Positions 43,423-52,674 of a DNA stretch of 64,000 bases are shown here, piece by piece. The stretch's first letter is position 1; every line of letters begins with the position of its first letter. Made by a program: the position numbers and the translations under genes. Source of the stretch: Flavobacteriaceae bacterium UBA1682 (GTDB lineage Bacteria; Bacteroidota; Bacteroidia; Flavobacteriales; Flavobacteriaceae); assembly GCA_002320285.1 (NCBI GenBank), contig DCKE01000007.1, positions 1 through 64,000 of the forward strand. The letters run 5' to 3'. Under the pieces are notes generated by a model. It was not told the DNA's origin. It was given only the letters and a program-made list of their open reading frames with translations, and did no database searches.

Positions 43423-44580
43423 TTATACTTGAACAGATTTTTTAGATGGCTTCTTTTTCATCTTATTAATCCAAATAAAAACACCCGTAATAGGTAGACT
43501 CGTTGCAATCAGACAGACCATAAAATAAAGGATTTTTGAAAACAGCCCATAGATATCTCCAAGATGTATAGCCTTAATTTGAGAAGCAATTTTGTCGCCT
43601 GTTTTTTTATCGTCAAACAATTCCTTTTTTAGTATTTCACCAGAAAACTGATCGACAAACATCCTATCATAAGCTGTTTTGTTAAATCGATCATTATCTT
43701 TTTTCTGTATTTCAAAAGATCCTTTCTCTCCTTTGGGAAAAGAAACTGTGGTTTGTCCTTGATAAGGGAAGTTTTCATTTGCCAAAGCTAGAGCTTGCGA
43801 ATAAGTCAACGATTTAGCGTCCTCCTTCCATATCGATTCAGGCTTGACCTCATCTCTACCTCCAAATACTTTTACCCCTAATAACTGACTTAGTCCAGCT
43901 CGATACCATTCAAAAGACCAACACAAGCCAGTCACCGCCATAATCAATACGACGAGCAAGGTATAGAACCCCAAAGTATTGTGAAGGTCGTGATTGACAC
44001 GCTTCCACTTGGCGCTAAATTTTATTTTAAAACCGGGTTTCATACTTTTCCACCCCTTAATCTTCTTGGGAAACCACAAAAACAATCCCGTGATAGACAA
44101 AACCACAAAAATTAACGTTGCAATTCCAACTATAGGTCTACCGATAGAAGAGTCAAACAACAACCAACGGTGCAATTTCATTACCTCACCAAAAAACGGC
44201 GCGGCTACGCTTTTTCCAGATCCTATAATTTCCTTTGTATACGGGTTAATCGAAAAACTATCATCTCGTTTATCTTTTTTACCAGCACTTACAGAAAACA
44301 CATAGGGCTTATTGGCTTCTGAGTCGGTAACCACTCTGGTAACTTTTCCCTTTGTCTCAGCTTCAACAAACACAATCAGGTCCTCAACACTGTATTTGGA
44401 CGGCAACACTTCAGCGATGGTATATTTTTCCGGTTCCAACCATTGCTCTACTTCCGCCCTAAACGTATAAATAGTTCCAGATAAACAAACTACGAAAAGC
44501 ACCAAAGCACTAGCAACACCCAACCAAAGATGAAGGTCATTCATCAACTTCCTAAACCCGTATTTCTTAGGATTTTTCAT
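43423..44580 (-). CDS. PepSY-associated membrane protein, siderophore-reductase-like
   Basis: 385 residues. Four membrane segments (about 17-37, 140-170, 205-230, 345-370) with PepSY-type loops between them. Marks: NDLHLWLGVASALVLFVVCL with a conserved His in the first helix, MKLHRWLLF, NHDLHNTLGFYTLLVV and IHLGDIYG. The repeated His residues near helix ends suggest heme-binding, as in FhuF/PepSY inner-membrane reductases that release iron from siderophores. No siderophore receptor is adjacent. An extended promoter TTG-N20-TATATTTG lies about 180 bases upstream. Confidence 0.87.
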   Translation of the reverse strand: MKNPKKYGFRKLMNDLHLWLGVASALVLFVVCLSGTIYTFRAEVEQWLEPEKYTIAEVLPSKYSVEDLIVFVEAETKGKVTRVVTDSEANKPYVFSVSAGKKDKRDDSFSINPYTKEIIGSGKSVAAPFFGEVMKLHRWLLFDSSIGRPIVGIATLIFVVLSITGLFLWFPKKIKGWKSMKPGFKIKFSAKWKRVNHDLHNTLGFYTLLVVLIMAVTGLCWSFEWYRAGLSQLLGVKVFGGRDEVKPESIWKEDAKSLTYSQALALANENFPYQGQTTVSFPKGEKGSFEIQKKDNDRFNKTAYDRMFVDQFSGEILKKELFDDKKTGDKIASQIKAIHLGDIYGLFSKILYFMVCLIATSLPITGVFIWINKMKKKPSKKSVQV

Positions 44581-44756
44581 ATATACTGATTATTTTTCAC
44601 ATTAAGCCCCTATAATATCACCGCCTCTGTTTGTCTGTTTACACAAAGAAAACGAACCTTTATCAGCGATTTTATAAGTTATCCTTAACCAATAATCTAT
44701 TAAAATCTCTTTACTAAAAATGGAAATAGAAATATTTAGACTGAATAAGAACAGTG

Positions 44757-44787
44757 CAAATATAAAATTGTTTCTGCTCTACTGCAA
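44757..44787 (-). promoter_or_regulatory. promoter of the PepSY gene
   Basis: On the minus strand, TTG (44785-44787), a 20-base spacer, then TATATTTG (44757-44764). This is one base off the ideal 19-base spacing. It leaves a leader of about 170 bases before the ATG. It falls at the 3' end of yraN's flank. Confidence 0.5.
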
Positions 44788-44794
44788 GTGAAAT

Positions 44795-45154
44795 CTAAAA
44801 AGGATAAAAAGCATCCTCTAAATGCTCCATGGAATAATCGTCACCCTTTTTGAGAATCGCGAGTATATCAAATCGAATTTCTTCTTGACGCGACTGCATT
44901 TTCACATAGTGATTGGCAGCTTGAATCAAGTGGCGTATTTTTGCCTTGGTTATAAAGTCTTGTGGTAGACCGAAACCCGAAGAAGAACGGGTTTTCACTT
45001 CAACGACAACGAGTATACCTTCATTAAGGGCTATAATATCAATTTCTAACTTTCTATAACGCCAGTTGCATTCCAGTATGACATATCCTTTATTGACCAA
45101 GAATTCCACCGCCTTTTTCTCTCCCAACCTTCCTAATTCGTTATGATCTGCCAT
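44795..45154 (-). CDS. YraN/UPF0102-family nuclease-like protein
   Basis: 119 residues, full length. Holliday-junction-resolvase-like fold with the PD-(D/E)xK layout: Glu12 in LGRLGEKKAVEFL, Asp39 in RKLEIDIIAL, and Glu52/Lys54 in VVVEVKTRSSSGFG. The conserved QDFITKAKIRHLIQAANHYV follows. Function in most bacteria is unresolved, though the catalytic residues are intact. It starts 8 bases after the stop of the LD-carboxypeptidase gene, so the two probably form one transcript; functional link unknown. Confidence 0.93.
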   Translation of the reverse strand: MADHNELGRLGEKKAVEFLVNKGYVILECNWRYRKLEIDIIALNEGILVVVEVKTRSSSGFGLPQDFITKAKIRHLIQAANHYVKMQSRQEEIRFDILAILKKGDDYSMEHLEDAFYPF

Positions 45155-45162
45155 AATTGTAG

Positions 45163-46059
45163 TTATAAGAATTCCAGAGTCACCTTTTCTTGCTTAATGT
45201 CTAGTATTACTTCATGCCCAAATTTTAAGGCTAAATTTTCTTTAAGATGCCCAGCAGGAAAATCAAAACAGATCGGGAAATCATATTTTTTACCGATCTC
45301 CACGATAATATCGTGTGCTTGTAGTCCAAAAGGAATAGAGTTGTCCTTCATTTCGGTCATCCCTCCAACAATAAGCGCCTTAAGATTTTTGAAAAAACCA
45401 TTTCGATCTAAATTATACATCATACGGTCAATATGATATAAATACTCATCGAGATCTTCGATAAACAAAATTTTATCCGCTGTATTCATTGCAGACGGCG
45501 ATCCGGTTAAACTATAAAGTATGGATAGATTTCCCCCTATCAATTCTCCCTTAGCCCTCCCGATATGATTCAGTGCATTAGCTTCAATTTGATAACTCAA
45601 TTTTTTTCCAAACACCATGTCTTTGAGCGATTTTATGGACGCTGCAGTTGTATTTACCACACTAAATGCCATGATAGCATGTAAGGTTTCTACACCAATA
45701 TTATGTATATGACTATGCAGAACAGTTACATCACTAAAACCGATAATCCATTTAGGTGACTTCATAAATCGATCAAAATTTAAATGGTCGATAATGCGTA
45801 CGGTTCCATAACCGCCTCTCGCACACCATATCGCCTTCACGTCACTATCGTCAAGTTGGTCTTGAAAATCGGCTATTCGTTGCTCATCACTGCCCCCTAA
45901 TTGAAAATTATCTAAGCCAATAGTGGTTCCCAGTCTTACTTTAAGCCCCCAGCTTTCCAATAGTTCTATTGCGGGTTTAGCTTCTACTACTGAAAATTTC
46001 CTCGCAGTGCATACTATGGCAACGGTATCTCCTTCTTTTAAATAAGCGGGTTTTATCAT
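45163..46059 (-). CDS. LD-carboxypeptidase (peptidase S66)
   Basis: 298 residues. Hydrolyses the L,D bond of muropeptide tetrapeptides in peptidoglycan recycling. S66 marks: IWCARGGYGTVRIID, the nucleophile Ser in GFSDVTVLH (about 110), GGNLSILYSLTGSP, and FPAGHLKENLALKFG with the catalytic His near the C-terminus; the catalytic Glu is in LFIEDLDEY. No signal peptide, so cytoplasmic like E. coli LdcA. First gene of the pair with yraN. Confidence 0.93.
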   Translation of the reverse strand: MIKPAYLKEGDTVAIVCTARKFSVVEAKPAIELLESWGLKVRLGTTIGLDNFQLGGSDEQRIADFQDQLDDSDVKAIWCARGGYGTVRIIDHLNFDRFMKSPKWIIGFSDVTVLHSHIHNIGVETLHAIMAFSVVNTTAASIKSLKDMVFGKKLSYQIEANALNHIGRAKGELIGGNLSILYSLTGSPSAMNTADKILFIEDLDEYLYHIDRMMYNLDRNGFFKNLKALIVGGMTEMKDNSIPFGLQAHDIIVEIGKKYDFPICFDFPAGHLKENLALKFGHEVILDIKQEKVTLEFL

Positions 46060-46146
46060 CGAGTCTTTTTTTACAAATCTAAAAATCTTTGTAAGATATA
46101 TCTTTTATTTTCAACAGAAAAACAGTTTTGTATTTCAAAATGAAAC

Positions 46147-46172
46147 AAAAAACCCCACGCCAGAGCGAGGGG
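46147..46172 (-). terminator. terminator of surface locus B
   Basis: On the minus strand, CCCCTCGC / GCGTGGGG with one mismatch and a 4-base loop, followed by six T's, 30 bases past the OmpA gene's stop. Confidence 0.82.
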
Positions 46173-46203
46173 CTTAAAACAATAAACGACTAGCGATCAA
46201 CTA

Positions 46204-48153
46204 CTATAATTCTAAAACAATAAATTCACTTCTTCGATTCTCTTGATGTTGCTCCTCTGAACAGGCCACGCCATCGACACAATGATTAATCAATTGGGTA
46301 TCTCCATATCCCTTTGCGGTAATACGATATGCCGCTATACCTTGATTGATTATCCACGTTCTCGTTGATTTAGCTCTCTGGTCAGAGAGTCTTCGGTTAT
46401 ACTCCTCCTGCCCCCTACTATCTGTATGCGATCGAACATCGATCTTCATATTTGGATATTGCTCCATAACCGCTACGATTTTCAGTAGTTCCATGGTTGC
46501 ATCAACACGAATATCGGACTTATTCAGGTCGAAATAAATCGGAACCAATTCCAATACTTTAAATAAATCATCGCCCTTCTCTACTTTAATTTTGACTTTC
46601 TCCAAGCCAAAATCTAGCTCAGTTATTCCTTCTTTAACCGGAAGGTCTACCGTTACCTCTGCTGTGTTGAATTCTTCCCTACTCGCATTTACTCGATATC
46701 TAGTAGCACAATTCAAAAGATCAAATTGATATTGACCTCGCTCATCGGTAACTACCTCGCTAAGCAATTTAAAATCACGATCTAACAAACTCACTTTAAT
46801 TTGGGCTATTCTTCCTTTATCCTTCTTATCATAAACAATTCCTTTTATGGTTTGTTTACAGTCCAATTCGAGTTTACGTGTTTCATAAACCGAGTAAATA
46901 TCATCGCTGCCGTAATCCTCAGCCCTATTAGAACTGAGAAAACCCTTTTGAAGTTTATTATCCATGAAAAAACCGAAATCATCAGCCGTGCTATTAGCAG
47001 GAGCTCCAATATTATGAACTGTACCCAAAGAACCGTCCGTAAAAATTTTTACGGCAAAAATATCGAGCCCTCCCAAACCGGGATGTCCATCAGAAGAAAA
47101 ATACAATTCGTTTTCAGCACTGATAAAAGGAAAACTCTCTCGCCCGCCAGTATTGATTTCCGTTCCTAAATTAATCGGGTTTCCAAATTTCCCACCGCTT
47201 AAAACGGCCACTTTATACAAATCTGACTGTCCTTGTCCGCCTTGTCGATCGGAAGCAAAATAAAGCCATTTCCCGTCTAAACTTAATGCTGGATGAGCAG
47301 TACTAAAATGATCGGAATTAAAAGGCAATTCTACTGCTTTAGTCCATTTACCGTCTATCTTTTCAGAACGATAGATCTTTAATAAAGTAGTACCCACTTC
47401 ATTTCTCCCTCGCACACCTTTATTGTAATTATTTCTAGTAAAATACATCGTTTTTCCATCGGCAGTAAAAGTCGGTGTCGATTCGTTAAACGTACTTTTT
47501 GTTGAAGTAGCGAATTTTTTCACTCTTCCAAATGTTCCTTCCCCTTTTATTTCCGCCTGATATAAACTCGTAAACGGTTGATTGGTCCAACGGTGAACCC
47601 GCCTAACCATAGCTCCAGTATCTCGAGCAGAAGCAAAAATCAATTGATTGTCATAGACCGTACTACCAAAATCCGCATAAGACGAGTTAATCGGTAGCCT
47701 TGTCAATTTATACCTACCTGAATTCGCTTTAATTCGATCGAGGTAATCCTTATCTTGTAGGATCAACCTAGATCTTTGATCTGCGGATTCTCTTTCAGCA
47801 AAAATCTTTAACATTTTATCTGCCTCCATATAATTGTCGACAGCTTTGAGCGTTTGCGCATATCTAAAAAAATACTCGGAAGGCAACTTATCAGTTAACT
47901 CAAAAAGAGCGTCATACCATCTATTTGCCTGTATCAATTTTCCATTAAAATAATAGGCATTGCCTAAGCGTTGAAATAGCTCCAGGTTTTTATATCCTTT
48001 GTCAGCAAGTCCTTCATAGATTTTAATCGCATCGACATAGGCAAAAAAGTCATAATGTTTATCCCCTTGAATCTGTTTTTTATCTTGAGAAAATGCTGTT
48101 ATAGAGATGAATAAATGGACGAGAAGTAGATATTTATAAAACATTGTTTTCAT
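46204..48153 (-). CDS. OmpA-family protein with TPR and PD40 repeats (PorE-like)
   Basis: 649 residues. Signal peptide cut near TAFSQ|D. An N-terminal TPR-like region (about 35-140), five PD40/WD-like blades (FNESTPTFTADGKTMYFTRN, HPALSLDGKWLYFASDRQGG, SFPFISAENELYFSSDGHPG and others), a small carboxypeptidase-like beta domain (about 425-500, IKGIVYDKKDKGRIA), and a C-terminal OmpA peptidoglycan-binding domain (FDLNKSDIR, DVRSHTDSRG, NRRLSDQRAKST, GYGD). This architecture matches PorE/SprE-neighbour proteins that anchor type IX secretion components to peptidoglycan. It closes the operon with PorP/SprF and a type B substrate. Confidence 0.93.
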   Translation of the reverse strand: MKTMFYKYLLLVHLFISITAFSQDKKQIQGDKHYDFFAYVDAIKIYEGLADKGYKNLELFQRLGNAYYFNGKLIQANRWYDALFELTDKLPSEYFFRYAQTLKAVDNYMEADKMLKIFAERESADQRSRLILQDKDYLDRIKANSGRYKLTRLPINSSYADFGSTVYDNQLIFASARDTGAMVRRVHRWTNQPFTSLYQAEIKGEGTFGRVKKFATSTKSTFNESTPTFTADGKTMYFTRNNYNKGVRGRNEVGTTLLKIYRSEKIDGKWTKAVELPFNSDHFSTAHPALSLDGKWLYFASDRQGGQGQSDLYKVAVLSGGKFGNPINLGTEINTGGRESFPFISAENELYFSSDGHPGLGGLDIFAVKIFTDGSLGTVHNIGAPANSTADDFGFFMDNKLQKGFLSSNRAEDYGSDDIYSVYETRKLELDCKQTIKGIVYDKKDKGRIAQIKVSLLDRDFKLLSEVVTDERGQYQFDLLNCATRYRVNASREEFNTAEVTVDLPVKEGITELDFGLEKVKIKVEKGDDLFKVLELVPIYFDLNKSDIRVDATMELLKIVAVMEQYPNMKIDVRSHTDSRGQEEYNRRLSDQRAKSTRTWIINQGIAAYRITAKGYGDTQLINHCVDGVACSEEQHQENRRSEFIVLEL

Positions 48154-48164
48154 GACTAGTACAT

Positions 48165-49094
48165 TTAAAAGAATCGTGGTGAAGTGATGCGGTTAAAACC
48201 TCTAAACAATTCAAAACGCAAGTATATTTCATGAGATCCTGAATTGTAATGGACTAATTTGCTGGTTTCAGCATCATAACTATAACCGACAAACAGTCCC
48301 TCTGTAAGTTGAAAGCCCAACAGTCCACTGACGGCGGCATCCCATCGATAAGCCGCTCCAATTGTAAATACATCAGCTATTAAAAAATTGGCAGAAGCAT
48401 CGATTTGAACAGGCGCTCCTGCGACCGCCTTAGTCAAAATGGCCGGTTTAAACTTGAGACCCGCGCTTAAGTCAAATACGTGGCCTGCGATCAGGTAAAA
48501 ATTTACTTTTTGTCTCATCGCGGTATAAGTATTGTTGTCAAAACGATCGGTTGCCAGAAAATTGGGAACTGATATTCCCATATAAGTTTTATCGGAGCGC
48601 AAATACAATCCAGCTCCAATATTTGGTGTAAATTGATGGTTTATATTGTTGCTAAATACCACATCATTCAGATCGTGAATGTTGAGTTTATCATAATCCA
48701 CATTTAATAAATTGGCCGTTCCCTTTAAACCAAATGACAACTTGAATTTTCTATTCAAATCCATGGTATATGAAAGATCCAAGGAAATGTTGTTTTCATC
48801 CATGACACCTATATTATCATTAATAAAGGAGACCCCAAATCCTAATCTCGAATCACCTAAGGGGCTATGGATCGATAAAGAAGTGGTTTTCGGCGCTCCA
48901 TCTAGACCAACCCATTGTGCACGATGAAGTCCAAAAATACTCATTACGCCACGCGAACCCGCATAGGCAGGGTTTACATTTATGGTATTGTACATATATT
49001 GGGTGTATTGAGGATCTGCTTGAGCTTGTGCATTAAATACGGCACACAGAACGAAAATTACCATCAAAACCCACTTGACATTAACTAATTTCAT
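48165..49094 (-). CDS. PorP/SprF-family T9SS membrane protein
   Basis: About 309 residues. Signal peptide MKLVNVKWVLMVIFVLCAVF, then the diagnostic opening ADPQYTQYMYNTINVNPAYA GSRG and HRAQWVGLDGAPKT, and an outer-membrane beta-barrel ending in FNRITSPRFF. PorP/SprF proteins pair with individual type B substrates (SprF is needed for SprB export in Flavobacterium johnsoniae). A longer start at 49118 would overlap the previous gene by 11 bases; the ATG at 49094 is preferred because it begins a standard signal peptide, but both are possible. The gene before it encodes its likely client. Confidence 0.92.
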   Translation of the reverse strand: MKLVNVKWVLMVIFVLCAVFNAQAQADPQYTQYMYNTINVNPAYAGSRGVMSIFGLHRAQWVGLDGAPKTTSLSIHSPLGDSRLGFGVSFINDNIGVMDENNISLDLSYTMDLNRKFKLSFGLKGTANLLNVDYDKLNIHDLNDVVFSNNINHQFTPNIGAGLYLRSDKTYMGISVPNFLATDRFDNNTYTAMRQKVNFYLIAGHVFDLSAGLKFKPAILTKAVAGAPVQIDASANFLIADVFTIGAAYRWDAAVSGLLGFQLTEGLFVGYSYDAETSKLVHYNSGSHEIYLRFELFRGFNRITSPRFF

Positions 49095-49107
49095 ACTCTT
49101 GTCGCTT

Positions 49108-50358
49108 TTAGTTGCCATCTAAATGAAGGTAACCCGATTTCTTAATCATACGTGAACCACTTACATCTATATGTTCGTAATTAAGTATATAATAATAAGT
49201 ACCCGATGGTAATTTCTCCGATTTTTGAACGCTTATTCGACCTTCGGAAATCCCCTTAAACACATTACCTCGGCTGTCGTAATTTTCTGTATCATAAACC
49301 TTAACCCCCCATCGATTAAAAATCTGAACGGTATTATTGGGGAATTTTTGAATATTCTTGATCTTGAAATAATCATTATGTCCGTCTCCATTTGCAGACA
49401 CAGCATTATATATTACAACATCATCTTCAATGTCCATCTTCTTTATACTTGCCAAGGTAAAAATGCCATATTCAGATAAAACAGCTGGGGTGGTCACGGT
49501 TTTCGCTTCTTTATCCACAATTCCCCCTTCGTCTACCCAAACTTTTAATCGGGAATCCCAACGAACAATATGTAAATCATAGGTTTTAAATTCGAGTAAC
49601 TCTGCAGGGGTCGTTTTTTCATGCCAGTTGAGAGTTAGAACAACATTGGCATCTTTTCCAACTCGCTCGACAGTCCAGTATTCTTGATCATTAACCGTAT
49701 CAATCATATCGGTAGCACGCGTTTTTGAGGTGCGATTTAAATGGAGTTTTTTAAAATGATATTGACTTAGAAAATTTCCCTCTAATTGTTTCTCTGTAGT
49801 GATCTTAGCTGGACGATAATAACTTCCATCGCCAATTGGAAAGGTAAAACCATCTTTACTCAATTGAACTTGCTCAACTTTACCATGGATATGACTCCTA
49901 TCAGAGGTATTAATATGCCGCGCTCCTTTTTCAAAAACCACGGCTCCATACACGCTATCAACTTCAACAATTCCTCTCATGAAATTTGCCGTACCCGCTA
50001 TACTGATATCATTTTTTAGATTAAAACCCCACACTAGATTCTCATCATTAAACAACACATCATAAAAATAACTGGGAGCACTTCCATTTAGATTTTGATT
50101 CTCCACACCTCCTTGGAAAGGTTGAAAAACAGCGTAGGAAGTTTTGCGTTTAAAAGTATATAAACCGTCGTTCTGAAAGTCAGCATAAAAGTACATACTT
50201 CCATCATTATTAAGGGTTGCATCTTTATGATTCTCAAAATGGAGTAAGCTAGATACCTTGGTTTCAGGATATATGGTTAGCATCCCTTTATTTACCAAGG
50301 CAGGCCTCTGCTGAGCCATTGTACTTATTCCAATCAAGAATACGATATATTTATACAT
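49108..50358 (-). CDS. secreted protein with T9SS type B (CHU_C) sorting domain
   Basis: 416 residues. Signal peptide MYKYIVFLIGISTMAQ, a ~300-residue beta-rich body, and a type B sorting domain at the C-terminus (VIYNAVSANGDGHNDYF, NTVQIFNRWGVKVYDTENYD, LPSGTYYYILNY). It is a full-length paralogue of the 419-residue protein in locus A. Here the PorP/SprF gene overlaps or abuts its stop, implying a dedicated exporter-client pair. It is probably surface-attached after type IX secretion; possible role in adhesion or gliding is inference. Confidence 0.92.
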   Translation of the reverse strand: MYKYIVFLIGISTMAQQRPALVNKGMLTIYPETKVSSLLHFENHKDATLNNDGSMYFYADFQNDGLYTFKRKTSYAVFQPFQGGVENQNLNGSAPSYFYDVLFNDENLVWGFNLKNDISIAGTANFMRGIVEVDSVYGAVVFEKGARHINTSDRSHIHGKVEQVQLSKDGFTFPIGDGSYYRPAKITTEKQLEGNFLSQYHFKKLHLNRTSKTRATDMIDTVNDQEYWTVERVGKDANVVLTLNWHEKTTPAELLEFKTYDLHIVRWDSRLKVWVDEGGIVDKEAKTVTTPAVLSEYGIFTLASIKKMDIEDDVVIYNAVSANGDGHNDYFKIKNIQKFPNNTVQIFNRWGVKVYDTENYDSRGNVFKGISEGRISVQKSEKLPSGTYYYILNYEHIDVSGSRMIKKSGYLHLDGN

Positions 50359-50553
50359 CTGTTCCTTGAAATTATATTTGTTATTCTCTTATTAGTATCA
50401 CAGTACGTGTGTCTGATTCTTTTACAATAATCCAAAAAGTCAAAAACAACAATGGCGAACACTTGGCACATTTTTTAATACTTTTTGAAATTCATCCCTG
50501 CTCATCATTATTAATAAACAGGGATTTAAAAAATATCCATACTAAAAAGCGCT

Positions 50554-52674
50554 TTAGATAGAAGCCTTTGATAAAAGATCTTCTAGTTGCGACAATCTAT
50601 CTTTGACCAAATCAGATTCAGATCTCAACTGTTTGATTTCTTCACTTAGTTTGTCAATTAGACCTTGTTGCTCGATAGTATGTAAATACAATTCTTCGAT
50701 TTTCTCCAATTGTTGGATACTCAAGGCTGTCATATCAATAGTATATCCATTCTCTGATGTTGATAAATCAGCAATTTTAGTTACACCGGGCAAGTGATTA
50801 TTTTTTTCGATAAAATCTTTAACGTCGTCTAATGATTTAAATTCGTAAGCTGGTCTCAAATCAGAATATCCGGTAAAGTATTTTTCAAAAACATAATCAG
50901 CATATACACTGCTTGTGGTATATAACTTACCGGTAGTTGTGATATTACCGTCTACATGAAATTTAACATCCTGCAAAACACCTCCTATCGTAAGTGATGG
51001 AATGTCCCGAGTCCCTACTGCTACTCGTCCTTGTTGATAAATATCCTGCAAGTATGTTTGAGCTTCTTCAGTACCGCCGAGCTTGTTCCAAGGTCGCGAG
51101 AAATTAAGCTTTGATAGCGCTACTTTCACCTGCCCACCGTCCGTATCATGCAGTATTAACTCTTTGCTGTTGTCATCGACAACGAGGCTCGCATTTTTGG
51201 TGTTTTTAAAATTCTCCAAATCGATATCAGTCAAAACACCAAATTCGTTATAGTATTGAAAGACATTGGTAGTAGCATTATAGACGACATTTCCATACTT
51301 ATCCTTGAGATTTGTAACAATCGTATTGACTACATCCGGATTGTTAAAAATGCTGGTCAGATGTGTTTCGGTGATCGCCGTAATCAGGTCTACATGTTCA
51401 AAAATGGTCTTTAGAGCTAATTCTACTGTATGTCCAGCCGTATCTTTGATAACCAGATTCAAACCTTGTACGGTAAAAGACTCGTTGGTCGTATTCATAT
51501 CACTCCAGTCGATAATGACTGCATTGCCATTTCCATCTAAATATTCGAACTGATTTGTCGTAGTATTATAAATAACATTCCCATATTCCTTCCTTAAATT
51601 ATATGCAATTTGCCACATTACCGTGGGATGATTAAAAATATCTTTGATATGCACTTCTGTGATTGCCGTAACAAAATCACTGTGCTCAAAAATATCGGCT
51701 AAAGCTACCTTAACCGTATCTCCCGCGCTATCGGTAATGACCAGATCAGCGCCTACTATTGTAAAAGACTGATTGGTTGTATTTAAATCGGAAAAATCAA
51801 TCTCAACCAACAAACCCGCTTCATTATAATAAAACTTATTTGTCAAACTGTTATAACTGACATTTCCATAGGTGCCATTTAAGGTGTTAATGATTTTATT
51901 AATCACGTTATGGTTATTAAAAATCTCCTCGACATGGGTTTCTGTAATCGCCTTTACAAAATCCGCATGATCAAAAATAGTTTTCAGTGCTACTTCCACC
52001 GTATCTCCTGCCGTATCGGTGATAACCAAATCCGCGCCAACTATAGTAAAAGATTGGTTGGTCGTGTTAAAATCAGTCCAATCGATATCGGTTAACACCC
52101 CTTGACCGTTATAGTATTGAAACTTATTTGTCGATGGATTATAACTGACATTTCCGTAGGTTCCAACGAGGGTCTGGATGATTTTATTAATAACATTTTG
52201 ATGGTTAAAAATCTCTTCAAAATGCATTTCCGTGATCGCTTTTACAAATTCCTGATCTTTAAAAATCTCACTTAATGGCACCTCAACTATATGTCCATCA
52301 CTATCTTGAAGTTTTAGTTTATGATCGAGTTGATCAACGGATAAAAGGGTATTCACGGTATTGTTATGTGGTAAGGATTCCAGATCTTGAGCATTAATAA
52401 TCCTTAACCACTTATCAGACATCCAATAATAGTATCCGCTACCGATAGTGTTATTGGTATTAAATACAAGTAAACTGTTTACATTCCCACCAGTAATTGT
52501 CGTTTGATCTGTGTGGCTCGTCAATGAAATCCGAGGGATTAAAACTCCTTTACTATTGGATACGATATCCAACTGGGAAGATTCATTTGGAGTCTGAGTA
52601 CCAATTCCGACTTGTGAGTAACCAGAAGCAACAGCTCCTAGTATAAAAGCTACTATTAGTAATTTTTTCTGCAT
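50554..52674 (-). CDS. secreted tail-fibre-like protein, four ~95-residue repeats
   Basis: 706 residues. Signal peptide, then the head QVGIGTQTPNESSQLDIVS and GVLIPRISL shared with locus A proteins. Four tandem ~95-residue repeats (about 145-530), each with FVKAITETHVEEIFN, INKIINTL, YGNVSYN and NTTNQSFTIVGADLVITD, then TVEVALKTIFDH. The C-terminal part is phage-tail-fibre-like: VYADYVFEKYF, KNNHLPGVTKI, and a long coiled coil (about 650-706) that probably trimerises. There is no T9SS sorting domain. First gene of locus B, 195 bases upstream of the type B gene. Probably a trimeric surface fibre. Confidence 0.85.
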   Translation of the reverse strand: MQKKLLIVAFILGAVASGYSQVGIGTQTPNESSQLDIVSNSKGVLIPRISLTSHTDQTTITGGNVNSLLVFNTNNTIGSGYYYWMSDKWLRIINAQDLESLPHNNTVNTLLSVDQLDHKLKLQDSDGHIVEVPLSEIFKDQEFVKAITEMHFEEIFNHQNVINKIIQTLVGTYGNVSYNPSTNKFQYYNGQGVLTDIDWTDFNTTNQSFTIVGADLVITDTAGDTVEVALKTIFDHADFVKAITETHVEEIFNNHNVINKIINTLNGTYGNVSYNSLTNKFYYNEAGLLVEIDFSDLNTTNQSFTIVGADLVITDSAGDTVKVALADIFEHSDFVTAITEVHIKDIFNHPTVMWQIAYNLRKEYGNVIYNTTTNQFEYLDGNGNAVIIDWSDMNTTNESFTVQGLNLVIKDTAGHTVELALKTIFEHVDLITAITETHLTSIFNNPDVVNTIVTNLKDKYGNVVYNATTNVFQYYNEFGVLTDIDLENFKNTKNASLVVDDNSKELILHDTDGGQVKVALSKLNFSRPWNKLGGTEEAQTYLQDIYQQGRVAVGTRDIPSLTIGGVLQDVKFHVDGNITTTGKLYTTSSVYADYVFEKYFTGYSDLRPAYEFKSLDDVKDFIEKNNHLPGVTKIADLSTSENGYTIDMTALSIQQLEKIEELYLHTIEQQGLIDKLSEEIKQLRSESDLVKDRLSQLEDLLSKASI
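51110..52245 (-). repeat. four-copy internal repeat of the 706-residue protein
   Basis: Four coding repeats of about 285 bases. Copies 1 and 2 are the most alike at the protein level and copy 4 the most divergent. Edges are approximate. Confidence 0.8.
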
